A stretch of 64,000 nt of DNA from Streptomyces odontomachi. GTDB lineage: Bacteria > Actinomycetota > Actinomycetes > Streptomycetales > Streptomycetaceae. The position numbers were made by a program, and so were the translations under genes. Location of the stretch: NCBI RefSeq assembly GCF_024435355.1, contig NZ_JAMJWG010000011.1, forward strand, positions 62,001 to 126,000. The letters are read 5' to 3'. Below the pieces are notes generated by a model. That model was given only the letters and a program-made list of their open reading frames with translations, was not told the origin of the DNA and did not search any database. This document shows positions 17,389-26,331 of the stretch, in pieces; within the stretch, counting starts at the first letter, position 1; each line of letters begins with the position of its first letter.

Positions 17389-18786
17389 ATGAGCCGTTCC
17401 GCACACCCCGCAGGCCCCCGGCACGCTGACGTGCTCCCCGGAGAGCATCACATCGCGCCGCCCGCCAACCTGGACCCGAACGTCCTGGACCCCAAGGTCT
17501 GGTCGCGCACCGTCCGGCGCGACGAGGACGGGATGCTCACCGTGGGCGGGATCGGTGTCGCGCAGCTCGCCGAGGAGTTCGGGACGCCTGCGTACTTCAT
17601 GGACGAGAGTGACTTCCGCGCGCGGGTGCAGGACTGGCGGACGGCCTTCGGGCCGGATGCCGACGTGTTCTACGCGGGCAAGGCGTTCCTGTCGCGCGCC
17701 GTCGTGCGCTGGCTTGCCGAGGAGGGGATCAACCTCGACGTGTGCTCCGGTGGCGAGCTGGCCGTGGCGCTGGCCGCCGGCATGCCGCCCGAGCGGATCG
17801 CGTTGCACGGGAACAACAAGTCCGAGGGCGAGATCGAACGGGCCGTGCGCGCCGGCGTGGGGCGGATCGTGCTGGACTCGTTCCAGGAGATCGTGCGGGT
17901 CGCGCACATCGCCGAGCGGCTCGGCAGGCGGCAGCCGGTGTTGATTCGGGTGACGGTCGGTGTCGAGGCGCACACGCACGAGTTCATCGCCACCGCGCAC
18001 GAGGACCAGAAGTTCGGGATCGCGCTGGCCGACGGGCAGGCCGCTGAAGCGGTGCGGCGGGCTCTCGCACTTGACGGGCTGGAAGTCCTCGGCATCCACT
18101 CGCACATCGGGTCGCAGATCTTCGACATGGCCGGGTTCGAGGTCGCCGCCCGGCGCGTCGTCTCGCTGCTCGCCCGAGTCCGGGACGAGCACGGTGTCGA
18201 GCTGCCCGAGATCGATCTCGGTGGTGGCCTCGGCATCGCCTACACCTCCGACGACGACCCGCGTGAGCCGCAGGAGATCGCCAAGTCGCTGGGCGAGATC
18301 GTGCGGCGTGAGTGCGAGGCGGAGGGGCTGCGCACGCCGCGGATCTCCGTCGAGCCCGGGCGTGCCATCGTCGGGCCCACCGCGTTCACGTTGTACGAGG
18401 TCGGGACCGTCAAGCCGCTGGACGGGCTGCGCACCTACGTCTCCGTCGACGGCGGGATGTCCGACAACATCCGCACCGCGCTCTACGACGCGGAATACAG
18501 TGTGGTTCTGGCGTCCCGCACCTCCGACGCGGAACCGATGCTGGCCCGTGTGGTCGGCAAGCACTGTGAGAGCGGTGACATCGTCGTACGGGACGCCTTC
18601 CTGCCGGGCGACGTGGCGCCGGGGGACCTGCTCGCGGTGCCTGCCACAGGGGCGTACTGCCGGTCGATGGCCAGCAACTACAACCATGTGCCGCGTCCAC
18701 CGGTGATCGCCGTCCGAGACGGTGCGGCCCGGGTCATCGTGCGGCGCGAGACGGAGGAGGATCTTCTCCGGCTCGACGTCGGCTGA
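17389..18786 (+). CDS. lysA: Diaminopimelate decarboxylase
   Basis: 465 residues, close to the usual actinobacterial length. It catalyses the last step of lysine synthesis, meso-diaminopimelate to L-lysine, in the cytoplasm with PLP. Visible signatures are the PLP-binding Lys98 in VFYAGKAFL, HSHIGSQIFD, the phosphate-binding DLGGGLGI, EPGRAIVGP, and the substrate Cys in AYCRSMASNYNH at the partner active site. The 261-base gap before it contains C/A-rich simple repeats but no gene. It is followed by hom, so lysine and threonine branches of the aspartate pathway are adjacent. The ribosome site is weak (AAGAAAG). Confidence 0.97.
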   Translation: MSRSAHPAGPRHADVLPGEHHIAPPANLDPNVLDPKVWSRTVRRDEDGMLTVGGIGVAQLAEEFGTPAYFMDESDFRARVQDWRTAFGPDADVFYAGKAFLSRAVVRWLAEEGINLDVCSGGELAVALAAGMPPERIALHGNNKSEGEIERAVRAGVGRIVLDSFQEIVRVAHIAERLGRRQPVLIRVTVGVEAHTHEFIATAHEDQKFGIALADGQAAEAVRRALALDGLEVLGIHSHIGSQIFDMAGFEVAARRVVSLLARVRDEHGVELPEIDLGGGLGIAYTSDDDPREPQEIAKSLGEIVRRECEAEGLRTPRISVEPGRAIVGPTAFTLYEVGTVKPLDGLRTYVSVDGGMSDNIRTALYDAEYSVVLASRTSDAEPMLARVVGKHCESGDIVVRDAFLPGDVAPGDLLAVPATGAYCRSMASNYNHVPRPPVIAVRDGAARVIVRRETEEDLLRLDVG

Positions 18787-19008
18787 CGGCCCGGCCGGGC
18801 GTCGGTTGACGGTCCCGACCGTGCGCATGACGGTCTCGACTGTGTGTCGGTTGGCGGCCGGATGTCGGGCGGCGGGCGGGACGGTTCAGAATTGACGGCA
18901 CAGGTCAAAAATATTGCGGCGAAATGTCTCAGGATCCGGACGATGCACGGGAATTCCCGTCCGGTGCGTGAGACTGGAGTTTCCAGGATGGACGAGAGGC
19001 GAGGTCGG

Positions 19009-20328
19009 ATGATGCGTACGCGTCCGCTGAAGGTGGCGCTGCTGGGCTGTGGGAACGTCGGCTCAGAGGTGGCGCGCATCATGACGACGCAGGCCGACGA
19101 CCTCACGGCCCGCATCGGTGCCCCGGTGGAACTGGCCGGCGTCGCGGTGCGGCGGCCCGCTCTGGTCCGGGAGGGCATCGACCCCGCGCTCATCACCACG
19201 GACGCCACCGCCCTCGTCAAACGCGGCGACATCGACGTCGTCATCGAGGTCATCGGCGGTATCGAGCCGGCCCGCTCCCTGATCACCGCCGCCCTGGAGC
19301 ACGGCGCCTCCGTCGTCTCCGCGAACAAGGCACTGATCGCCCAGGACGGCGCCGCCCTGCACGCGGCCGCCGAGCAGCAGGGCCGCGACCTGTACTACGA
19401 GGCGGCGGTGGCGGGTGCGATCCCGCTGATCAGGCCGCTGCGCGAGTCGATGGCCGGCGACGTGGTGAACCGTGTGCTCGGCATCGTCAACGGCACCACC
19501 AACTTCATCCTGGACAAGATGGACACCACGGGTGCCGGCTACCAGGAAGCCCTCGACGAGGCCACCGCACTCGGGTACGCGGAGGCCGACCCGACCGCCG
19601 ACATCGAGGGCTTCGACGCCGCCGCCAAGGCCGCCATCCTGGCCGGAATCGCCTTCCACACCCGGGTCCGGCTCGACGACGTCTACCGCGAGGGCATGAC
19701 CGAGGTCACCGCCGCCGACTTCGCCTCCGCCCGGGAGATGGGCTGCACCATCAAGCTGCTCGCCATCTGCGAGCGGGCTGCCGACGGGGAGTCCGTCACC
19801 GCACGCGTGCATCCGGCGATGATCCCGCGGAGCCACCCGCTCGCCTCCGTACGCGAGGCGTACAACGCGGTCTTCGTCGAGTCCGAGGCGGCCGGGCAGT
19901 TGATGTTCTACGGGCGCGGGGCAGGCGGCTCGCCGACCGCATCCGCGGTCCTCGGCGACCTCGTCGCGGTCTGCCGCAACCGCCTCGGCGAGGCCACCGG
20001 ACCCGGCGAGTCCGCCTACAGCAGGCTGCCCGTCTCGCCCATGGGCGACGTGGTCACGCGCTACCACATCAGTCTCGACGTCGCTGACAAGCCGGGTGTG
20101 CTTGCTCAGGTCGCGACGGTCTTCGCCGAGCACGACGTGTCCATCGACACGGTGCGCCAGCAGAGCCGGCCCGACGGGGCCGCCGGAGCCGATGGAGCCT
20201 CCGATGCATCCCTCGTCGTCGTCACCCACCGCGCGTCCGACGCCGCCCTCACGGGAACCGTCGCTGCGTTGCGGGATCTCGACACCGTGCGTGGTGTCGC
20301 CAGCATGATGCGGGTTGAAGGAGAGTAA
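19009..20328 (+). CDS. hom: Homoserine dehydrogenase
   Basis: 439 residues from the ATG at 19009, chosen because GAGAGGCGAGGT precedes it and the protein then begins MMRTRPLKVALLGCG, the dinucleotide fold. It reduces aspartate semialdehyde to homoserine. Signatures: the NAD(P)-binding GCGNVGSEV, NKALIAQDGAAL, the catalytic segment GTTNFILDKM with ATALGYAEADPTADIEG, and a C-terminal ACT domain (about 350-430, SLDVADKPGVLAQVATVFAEHDV) that senses threonine. An AT-rich patch with TTGACG near 18890-18925 is the best promoter candidate. thrC follows after six bases. Confidence 0.97.
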   Translation: MMRTRPLKVALLGCGNVGSEVARIMTTQADDLTARIGAPVELAGVAVRRPALVREGIDPALITTDATALVKRGDIDVVIEVIGGIEPARSLITAALEHGASVVSANKALIAQDGAALHAAAEQQGRDLYYEAAVAGAIPLIRPLRESMAGDVVNRVLGIVNGTTNFILDKMDTTGAGYQEALDEATALGYAEADPTADIEGFDAAAKAAILAGIAFHTRVRLDDVYREGMTEVTAADFASAREMGCTIKLLAICERAADGESVTARVHPAMIPRSHPLASVREAYNAVFVESEAAGQLMFYGRGAGGSPTASAVLGDLVAVCRNRLGEATGPGESAYSRLPVSPMGDVVTRYHISLDVADKPGVLAQVATVFAEHDVSIDTVRQQSRPDGAAGADGASDASLVVVTHRASDAALTGTVAALRDLDTVRGVASMMRVEGE

Positions 20329-20334
20329 CCAGCA

Positions 20335-21393
20335 ATGACCCATCTGTGGCGCGGAATCATCGAGGAGTACCGGGACCGGCTGCCGGTCTCCGACACCACG
20401 CAGGTCGTCACGCTACGCGAAGGTGGCACGCCGCTCGTGCCCGCGCAGGTGGTCTCCGAGCGCACGGGCTGCGAAGTGCACCTGAAGGTGGAGGGTGCCA
20501 ACCCGACCGGGTCCTTCAAGGACCGCGGCATGACCATGGCGATCACCAAGGCGCGGGAGGAGGGCGCGCAGGCCGTCATCTGCGCCTCCACCGGCAACAC
20601 CTCCGCCTCGGCCGCCGCGTACGCGGTGCGGGCCGGCATGGTCTGCGCCGTGCTCGTGCCGCAGGGCAAGATCGCGCTCGGCAAGATGGGCCAGGCGCTG
20701 GTGCACGGCTCCCGGATCCTCCAGGTCGACGGAAACTTCGACGACTGCCTGACGCTGGCACGCTCGCTCTCCGAGAACTACCCGGTGGCGCTGGTCAATT
20801 CGGTCAACCCGGTCCGCATCGAGGGGCAGAAGACGGCCGCGTTCGAGGTCGTCGACTCGCTCGGCGACGCGCCCGACATCCATGTGCTCCCGGTGGGCAA
20901 CGCCGGCAACATCACGGCGTACTGGAAGGGTTACCGCGAGTATGCGGCGGATGGCCCGGCCACCCGCACCCCCCGGATGTGGGGCTTCCAGGCCTCCGGT
21001 GCCGCGCCCATCGTGCGGGGCGAGATCGTGAAGGACCCCACGACGATCGCGACCGCGATCCGCATCGGCAACCCCGCGTCGTGGGACTTCGCGCTGGCCG
21101 CCAAGGAGGAGTCGGGCGGGCTCATCGAGGAGGTGACGGACCGTGAGATCCTGCGCACCTACAAGCTGTTGGCGTCCCAGGAGGGCGTCTTCGTCGAGCC
21201 CGCGTCCGCCGCTTCCGTGGCCGGCCTGCTGAAGGCCGCCGAGCAGGGCCGGCTCGACCCCGGCCAGCGCATCGTCTGCACGGTGACCGGAAACGGCCTC
21301 AAGGACCCCGACTGGGCCGTCGCCGGCGCACCGCAACCGGTCACGGTTCCGGTGGACGCCGCGGCCGCCGCGGAGAAGCTGGGGCTCGGGTAA
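20335..21393 (+). CDS. thrC: Threonine synthase
   Basis: 352 residues; PLP enzyme that converts O-phosphohomoserine to threonine. The PLP lysine is K62 in NPTGSFKDRGMTMA; the phosphate-binding loop is GNAGNITAYWKGY and the conserved ASTGNTSASAAAYA follows the PLP site. This is the short fold-type II form typical of actinobacteria. GAAGGAGAG overlaps the end of hom, with only six bases between the genes, so hom and thrC form an operon. Confidence 0.97.
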   Translation: MTHLWRGIIEEYRDRLPVSDTTQVVTLREGGTPLVPAQVVSERTGCEVHLKVEGANPTGSFKDRGMTMAITKAREEGAQAVICASTGNTSASAAAYAVRAGMVCAVLVPQGKIALGKMGQALVHGSRILQVDGNFDDCLTLARSLSENYPVALVNSVNPVRIEGQKTAAFEVVDSLGDAPDIHVLPVGNAGNITAYWKGYREYAADGPATRTPRMWGFQASGAAPIVRGEIVKDPTTIATAIRIGNPASWDFALAAKEESGGLIEEVTDREILRTYKLLASQEGVFVEPASAASVAGLLKAAEQGRLDPGQRIVCTVTGNGLKDPDWAVAGAPQPVTVPVDAAAAAEKLGLG

Positions 21394-22261
21394 CGGGAGC
21401 ACGGCAGAAACGGCGGCAAGGGACGGTCGGCGGCGGCCCGCCACCCGGCTCACCAGCCCGGCTGGCCCGCCGTCAGGCCGCCCCGCACGCCGCCTTGCAG
21501 TTTGCACGCACGCCGCGTTGCAGTTTGCATGCACGCCGCCTTGCAGTTGGCACGTGGCAGGGCGTGTCCACACCCCAGGACACGCCCCACGCCCGCACCG
21601 GAGGACCCACCATCCTCCCGCACTCTTTGCGCACACCCCTCGCGCACCGTCCCGCCACACCTCTCGCGCAACCCCCGCGATACCCACCGCGCAACCTTCG
21701 CGCTACCAAGCGACACGCACCGCGCAACCTCCGCGACGACAGCCACCCGTGTCCCCCGCCGTTCCCCCTTCGTTCCCCCCGTCCCCACGACCGTCCCCGC
21801 GACCCCGTGCGGCCGTGCACCCGCACGGCGCACACGGAGCGTCCCAGGTCACACACGCCGGGTGCAGGAGCCGCACACCGCCCGCCGGGAGCGGCAGGGG
21901 GTGCACGAAAGAGCACACGACACGCATCGTGCGCCTCCTGTGCGCCCTGTGTCGCCACAGAACCTTCCTTCGATAAGCTGTACCGAATCCCCGTCGCATA
22001 TGCCGCGGTGCTGGTCCTGCGCGGGGCTCCGGGCTCCCCACACGTCGACTGCCGTTCCGGAGTATCGATCCACCACCCCACCTCGTAGAGACGTGATCCT
22101 TTAAGGCCCCTGCAGATGCCACAGATCCAGCGGACGGTGCAGATCCCACCGCACCGGAACGCTCCGGGACAGCCGGTCCCCGCAGGTTCGGCAGGCCCCG
22201 CACACTGACAGCACGCAGACCCACGCCCGCACAACCGCAGTACAAGGAGGGTCATCAAGCG
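21394..22261. other. Long thrC-thrB intergenic region, C-rich and repetitive
   Basis: 868 bases without a supportable gene. It begins with three 23-bp tandem repeats (21485-21553), continues with degenerate CGCGCAACC-type repeats around 21630-21740, and ends with GGAGG-like sequence before thrB. Long open frames on both strands are low-complexity. The length makes a separate thrB promoter likely; TAAGCT at 21976-21981 in an AT-richer patch is one candidate -10. Confidence 0.5.
21485..21553. repeat. Three tandem 23-bp repeats downstream of thrC
   Basis: Units at 21485-21507, 21508-21530 and 21531-21553 differ at one or two positions each. Each contains GCACGCCGC then TTGCAGTTTGCA, so TGCA motifs recur at constant spacing. 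This could be an array of protein-binding sites or simple slippage. It is not a CRISPR: there are no spacers. Confidence 0.85.
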
Positions 22262-23191
22262 ATGGCCGGTCCCGCTTTTCGCGCCGCCGCCGTACGGGTG
22301 CGCACCCCCGCCAGCAGTGGCAACGTCGGCCCGGGCTTCGACGCCTTCGGTCTCGCACTGGGGCTCTACGACGACGTCGTCGTCCGCGTGGCCGACTCCG
22401 GCCTGCACATCGACATCGCAGGCGAGGGCAGCGACACGCTCCCGCGCGACGAGCGGCACCTGCTCGTACGCTCGCTACGCGCCACGTTCGACCTGCTCGG
22501 CGGGCAGCCACGCGGCCTGGAAGTCGTCTGCGCCAACCGCATTCCGCACGGCCGCGGCCTCGGCTCCTCGTCTGCCGCCATCTGCGCGGGCATCACCGCC
22601 GCACGCGCGGTGACCATAGGCGGCGACGCCAAACTCGACGACGCCGCCATGCTGGAGCTGGCCGCCGAGATCGAAGGGCACCCCGACAACGTGGCCGCCT
22701 GTCTGCTCGGCGGATTCACCATCTCCTGGACGGAGGGCGGGGCGGCGCGCGCGATCAGGATGGATGCCGCGGATTCCATCGTTCCGGTGGTTTTCGTACC
22801 GGGTAAACCAGTACTGACGGAGACCGCACGCGGGCTGCTGCCGCGCACCGTCCCGCATGTCGACGCGGCCGTCAACACGGGCCGGGCCGCCCTGCTGGTC
22901 GAGGCCGTCACCAGGCGCCCCGAGCTGCTGCTGCCCGCCACCGAGGACCGGCTGCACCAGGAGTACCGGGCGCCGAGCATGCCCGAGAGCGCCGCCCTCG
23001 TGGAGCGGCTGCGCGCGGACGGGGTACCCGCGGTGATCTCCGGAGCGGGCCCCACGGTGCTTGCGCTGACGCAGAGCGGCGAGGCCGACAAGGTCGCCCG
23101 CCTGGCGGGCGACGAATGGGCGGCGAACCGGCTCAGCATGGACTCGGCCGGAGCTAGCGTGCTGCCGCTGACACCGGCGAGGACCGAGTGA
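22262..23191 (+). CDS. thrB: Homoserine kinase
   Basis: 309 residues; GHMP kinase that phosphorylates homoserine, feeding ThrC. Signatures: N-terminal RVRTPASSGNVGPGFDAFGLAL, the ATP loop IPHGRGLGSSSAAICAG, and the C-terminal GHMP motif AVISGAGPTVLAL. The start at 22262 has AAGGAGG 12 bases upstream. It is separated from thrC by 868 bases, so it is probably transcribed from its own promoter. Confidence 0.97.
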   Translation: MAGPAFRAAAVRVRTPASSGNVGPGFDAFGLALGLYDDVVVRVADSGLHIDIAGEGSDTLPRDERHLLVRSLRATFDLLGGQPRGLEVVCANRIPHGRGLGSSSAAICAGITAARAVTIGGDAKLDDAAMLELAAEIEGHPDNVAACLLGGFTISWTEGGAARAIRMDAADSIVPVVFVPGKPVLTETARGLLPRTVPHVDAAVNTGRAALLVEAVTRRPELLLPATEDRLHQEYRAPSMPESAALVERLRADGVPAVISGAGPTVLALTQSGEADKVARLAGDEWAANRLSMDSAGASVLPLTPARTE

Positions 23192-23650
23192 CACGCGGCG
23201 CCAGCACACGGTTGCCGGATGTGGAGAGGGGGAATGTTTGTTGGATCCGGTAGTGTTAACCTCAAGTCTGCACCCGAACCCACAATGGCCCCTTTAACGG
23301 CGGGTGCGTTGTGTCCCCCTCCGGGACAGACATTCTTCCGGGAGCCTCCCACACCGTTCCGCGCACCGCACCGTACTGAGCGGAATGCCGAGCGGAGGCA
23401 CCCCCAGCGATAGCTGGTGGGCCCACTCCCAGCATCAGCTGGGAAAGCTCCGGAGCCGGCGTGACCGAACCCCGTGACACCGAAAAAACTTCGTGGCACG
23501 GCCCGGGACTCGCCGATTACCAGTTGTTTCTCTTCCGCCGCTTTGGCGGACCACCGCCCCGGCAGGTCCCCACCGCGAGGACCATCGCCGGACAGCACAA
23601 CCGGTCGCCGAGCCAGACAGGCCGACGTCCGCTCCAGGGAAGGACCCTTC
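23192..23650 (+). promoter_or_regulatory. rho leader region with two adjacent hairpins
   Basis: The 459-base leader contains no gene. CCAGC/GCTGG forms a hairpin at 23404-23417, and CCCAGC/GCTGGG forms another at 23428-23443. TAGTGT at 23251-23256 in an AT-richer patch is a possible -10. A long structured leader suits Rho, which in many bacteria limits its own synthesis by early termination; that role here is inference. Confidence 0.45.
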
Positions 23651-25726
23651 GTGAGCGACACCACCGATCTGATGGGCGTGAGCGCCGACAGCACGGTCGA
23701 GACCGCTGCCGCGCCCGCCACGGACGCCTCAGGCGCGCCTGCCTCCGCATCGGCCGGCACCAGGCGGCGCCGCGGCACCGGCCTTGAGGGCATGGTGCTG
23801 GCCGAGCTTCAGCAGGTCGCTTCGGCCCTCGGGATCAGGGGGACGGCGCGGATGCGCAAGAGCCAGCTGATCGAGGTCATCAAGGAGGCACAGGCCGGTG
23901 GGGGCCAGGCCGCCCCCGCGAAGAGCGCTGCCCAGGCCGAGACCAAGCCGAAGCGCCGGACCACGTCCCGGGCGCGCACCGGCGACGAGGCGAGCGCCGA
24001 GCAGCCCGCCAAGACGTCCACGGCCGGCAAGGCCGACACCGACGCCCAGGCCGCCGCGCCCGCCGACACCACCGACAAGGCCGCCGGGCGGCCCACCAGG
24101 ACCGACGGTGGCGAGGCCGGTGACGCCGCGCAGCGCGCCGGCGCCCAGCAGCAGATCGACATCCCCGGCCAGGGAGCCGGCGAGGACCAGCAGGGCGGCG
24201 GCGACCGCCGCAGGCGCCGGGCCACCGCCGACGCCGGCAGCCCCGACGCCAAGGCCGACGGCGACGCGAAGGCCGAGCAGAAGGACGGCGCCAAGGGCGA
24301 CGGGCACGGCGACAAGCACGACGAGCACGGTGACGGCCGGCAGAACCGCCGGGACCGTGGCCGCCGCCGCGGCAAGGGCGACGACCAGCAGGGCCAGCAG
24401 GGTGGCGGCCAGCGCCAGCAGGGCGGCGGAGGCGGCCGTCAGGACCGCCAGGACCGCCAGGACCGTCAGGATGACGGCTACGACGACGACGGCGGCGGTC
24501 GTCGCGGCCGCCGGGGCCGCTACCGCGACCGGCGTGGCCGTCGCGGGCGCGACGAGGTCGGCGAGCCGCAGATCGCCGAGGACGACGTCCTGATCCCCGT
24601 CGCGGGCATCCTCGACATCCTCGACAACTACGCCTTCATCCGCACCTCCGGCTACCTCCCCGGCCCCAACGACGTGTACGTCTCCCTGGCCCAGGTCCGC
24701 AAGAACGGCCTGCGCAAGGGCGACCACATCACCGGCGCCGTGCGGCAGCCCAAGGAAGGCGAGCGCCGCGAGAAGTTCAACGCCCTCGTCCGCCTGGACT
24801 CCGTCAACGGCATGGCGCCCGAACACGGCCGCGGACGCCCCGAGTTCAACAAGCTCACCCCGCTCTACCCGCAGGACCGGCTCCGCCTGGAGACCGACCC
24901 GGGCGTGCTCACCACCCGCATCATCGACCTGGTCTCGCCGATCGGTAAGGGCCAGCGTGGTCTGATCGTGGCCCCGCCGAAGACCGGTAAGACCATGATC
25001 ATGCAGGCCATCGCCAACGCGATCACGCACAACAACCCCGAGTGCCACCTGATGGTCGTCCTCGTCGACGAGCGGCCCGAAGAGGTCACCGACATGCAGC
25101 GGTCGGTCAAGGGCGAGGTCATCTCCTCCACCTTCGACCGCCCGGCCGAGGACCACACCACCGTCGCCGAGCTGGCCATCGAGCGCGCCAAGCGCCTCGT
25201 CGAGCTGGGCCACGACGTGGTCGTCCTGCTGGACTCCATCACCCGTCTGGGCCGCGCCTACAACCTGGCGGCACCCGCCTCCGGACGCATCCTGTCCGGT
25301 GGTGTCGACTCGACCGCGCTCTACCCGCCGAAGCGCTTCTTCGGCGCGGCGCGCAACATCGAGGACGGCGGCTCGCTGACCATCCTGGCCACCGCGCTGG
25401 TCGACACCGGCTCGCGCATGGACGAGGTGATCTTCGAGGAGTTCAAGGGCACCGGCAACATGGAGCTCAAGCTCGACCGGAAGCTCGCCGACAAGCGCAT
25501 CTTCCCGGCCGTCGACGTCGACGCCTCCGGCACCCGCAAGGAGGAGATCCTGCTCTCCGGCGAGGAGCTGGGCATCGTCTGGAAGCTGCGCCGGGTGCTG
25601 CACGCGCTCGACCAGCAGCAGGCGATCGAGCTGCTGCTGGACCGCATGAAGCAGTCCAAGTCGAACGCGGAGTTCCTGCTCCAGATCCAGAAGACGACGC
25701 CGTCGATCGGCGGCAACGGCGACTGA
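23651..25726 (+). CDS. rho: Transcription termination factor Rho
   Basis: 691 residues from the GTG at 23651 (AGGGAAGGA upstream); an upstream extension to 23474 lacks support. Rho is the hexameric RNA-dependent ATPase that ends transcription. Residues 44-81 are the Rho N-domain (GLEGMVLAELQQVASALGI); 82-310 are a long Arg/Gly/Asp/Gln-rich insertion typical of high-GC actinobacteria and able to bind RNA; about 320-400 are the RNA-binding OB fold (ILDNYAFIRTSGYL); 440-448 are Walker A (PPKTGKT); DVVVLLDSITRLGRAYN holds Walker B. The insertion contains repeated RQDRQDRQD. A strong terminator follows. Confidence 0.97.
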   Translation: MSDTTDLMGVSADSTVETAAAPATDASGAPASASAGTRRRRGTGLEGMVLAELQQVASALGIRGTARMRKSQLIEVIKEAQAGGGQAAPAKSAAQAETKPKRRTTSRARTGDEASAEQPAKTSTAGKADTDAQAAAPADTTDKAAGRPTRTDGGEAGDAAQRAGAQQQIDIPGQGAGEDQQGGGDRRRRRATADAGSPDAKADGDAKAEQKDGAKGDGHGDKHDEHGDGRQNRRDRGRRRGKGDDQQGQQGGGQRQQGGGGGRQDRQDRQDRQDDGYDDDGGGRRGRRGRYRDRRGRRGRDEVGEPQIAEDDVLIPVAGILDILDNYAFIRTSGYLPGPNDVYVSLAQVRKNGLRKGDHITGAVRQPKEGERREKFNALVRLDSVNGMAPEHGRGRPEFNKLTPLYPQDRLRLETDPGVLTTRIIDLVSPIGKGQRGLIVAPPKTGKTMIMQAIANAITHNNPECHLMVVLVDERPEEVTDMQRSVKGEVISSTFDRPAEDHTTVAELAIERAKRLVELGHDVVVLLDSITRLGRAYNLAAPASGRILSGGVDSTALYPPKRFFGAARNIEDGGSLTILATALVDTGSRMDEVIFEEFKGTGNMELKLDRKLADKRIFPAVDVDASGTRKEEILLSGEELGIVWKLRRVLHALDQQQAIELLLDRMKQSKSNAEFLLQIQKTTPSIGGNGD

Positions 25727-25753
25727 GCGCTGCGCTTGGGCCCAGCCGACGTG

Positions 25754-25800
25754 AACCGGGGCCGGCGTCACCCTTGCGGTGACGGCGGCCCCGGTTTTTT
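25754..25800 (+). terminator. Intrinsic terminator after rho
   Basis: AACCGGGGCC and GGCCCCGGTT form the outer stem, GTCACC/GGTGAC an inner stem, and six T residues follow. It is a textbook Rho-independent terminator 28 bases after the rho stop. Confidence 0.92.
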
Positions 25801-25903
25801 GCGTCCCCCGGTCGGGGGGCGGCTGCGGGGTGCGTGTGGGTCCGTTGGCCGCCCGGGGTGGGGGTTCTGCCGGCTCCTGACCTGGCGGTCGGTGGTGGGT
25901 TGC

Positions 25904-25992
25904 TCGCGCAGTTCCCCGCGCCCCTTGAAGGGCACTGCGTGCCCTCAGGGGCGCCCGATGCGCCCCTCAAAGGGGCGCGGGGAACTGCGCGA
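25904..25992. repeat. Large nested inverted repeat in the rho-LCP intergenic region
   Basis: Arms 25904-25926 and 25970-25992 are perfect 23-bp complements. Between them are two more hairpins, 25929-25946 (AGGGCA/TGCCCT) and 25948-25968 (AGGGGCGC/GCGCCCCT). The GCAGTTCCCCGCGCCCCT arm is a sequence I recall as widespread between genes in Streptomyces, so this looks like a dispersed palindromic element. Confidence 0.9.
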
Positions 25993-26331
25993 CCGGCCAC
26001 GACGAGACCGGTAGGTCGCCACCCGTCGAAGGGGGCAATTTCAGCCGTTCAGGCCCCCCGCCGAGGGGAGAGCTTCACCACACGGCCCCCGCCGGGCAAC
26101 CACGACGCACCCCCGCAACACCCCTGGTCACAGGCGTGATCCCAGGCAGGAGCCACGCTCAGTGGCCGAGGCATGACGGGGCGGCGCCCCGGCGCTGTGC
26201 AACGCTTCTGGCTGATTGCGCGGTTCGTGAGCGCGCACCGAGGACCGGGCGCGGGTGCGCCCCGAGGTGGCCGAATCGTGACTGACCCTGAGCGCAGGGG
26301 GTAACCGAGCACGACGACGACTGGGGAACAC

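Noticed and set aside
21485..21553. CRISPR array
   Set aside because: The three 23-bp units abut one another with no spacers, and there are no cas genes.
23729..25771. 680-residue minus-strand open frame opposite rho
   Set aside because: Composition is that of an antisense shadow of a high-GC gene; rho on the plus strand is certain.
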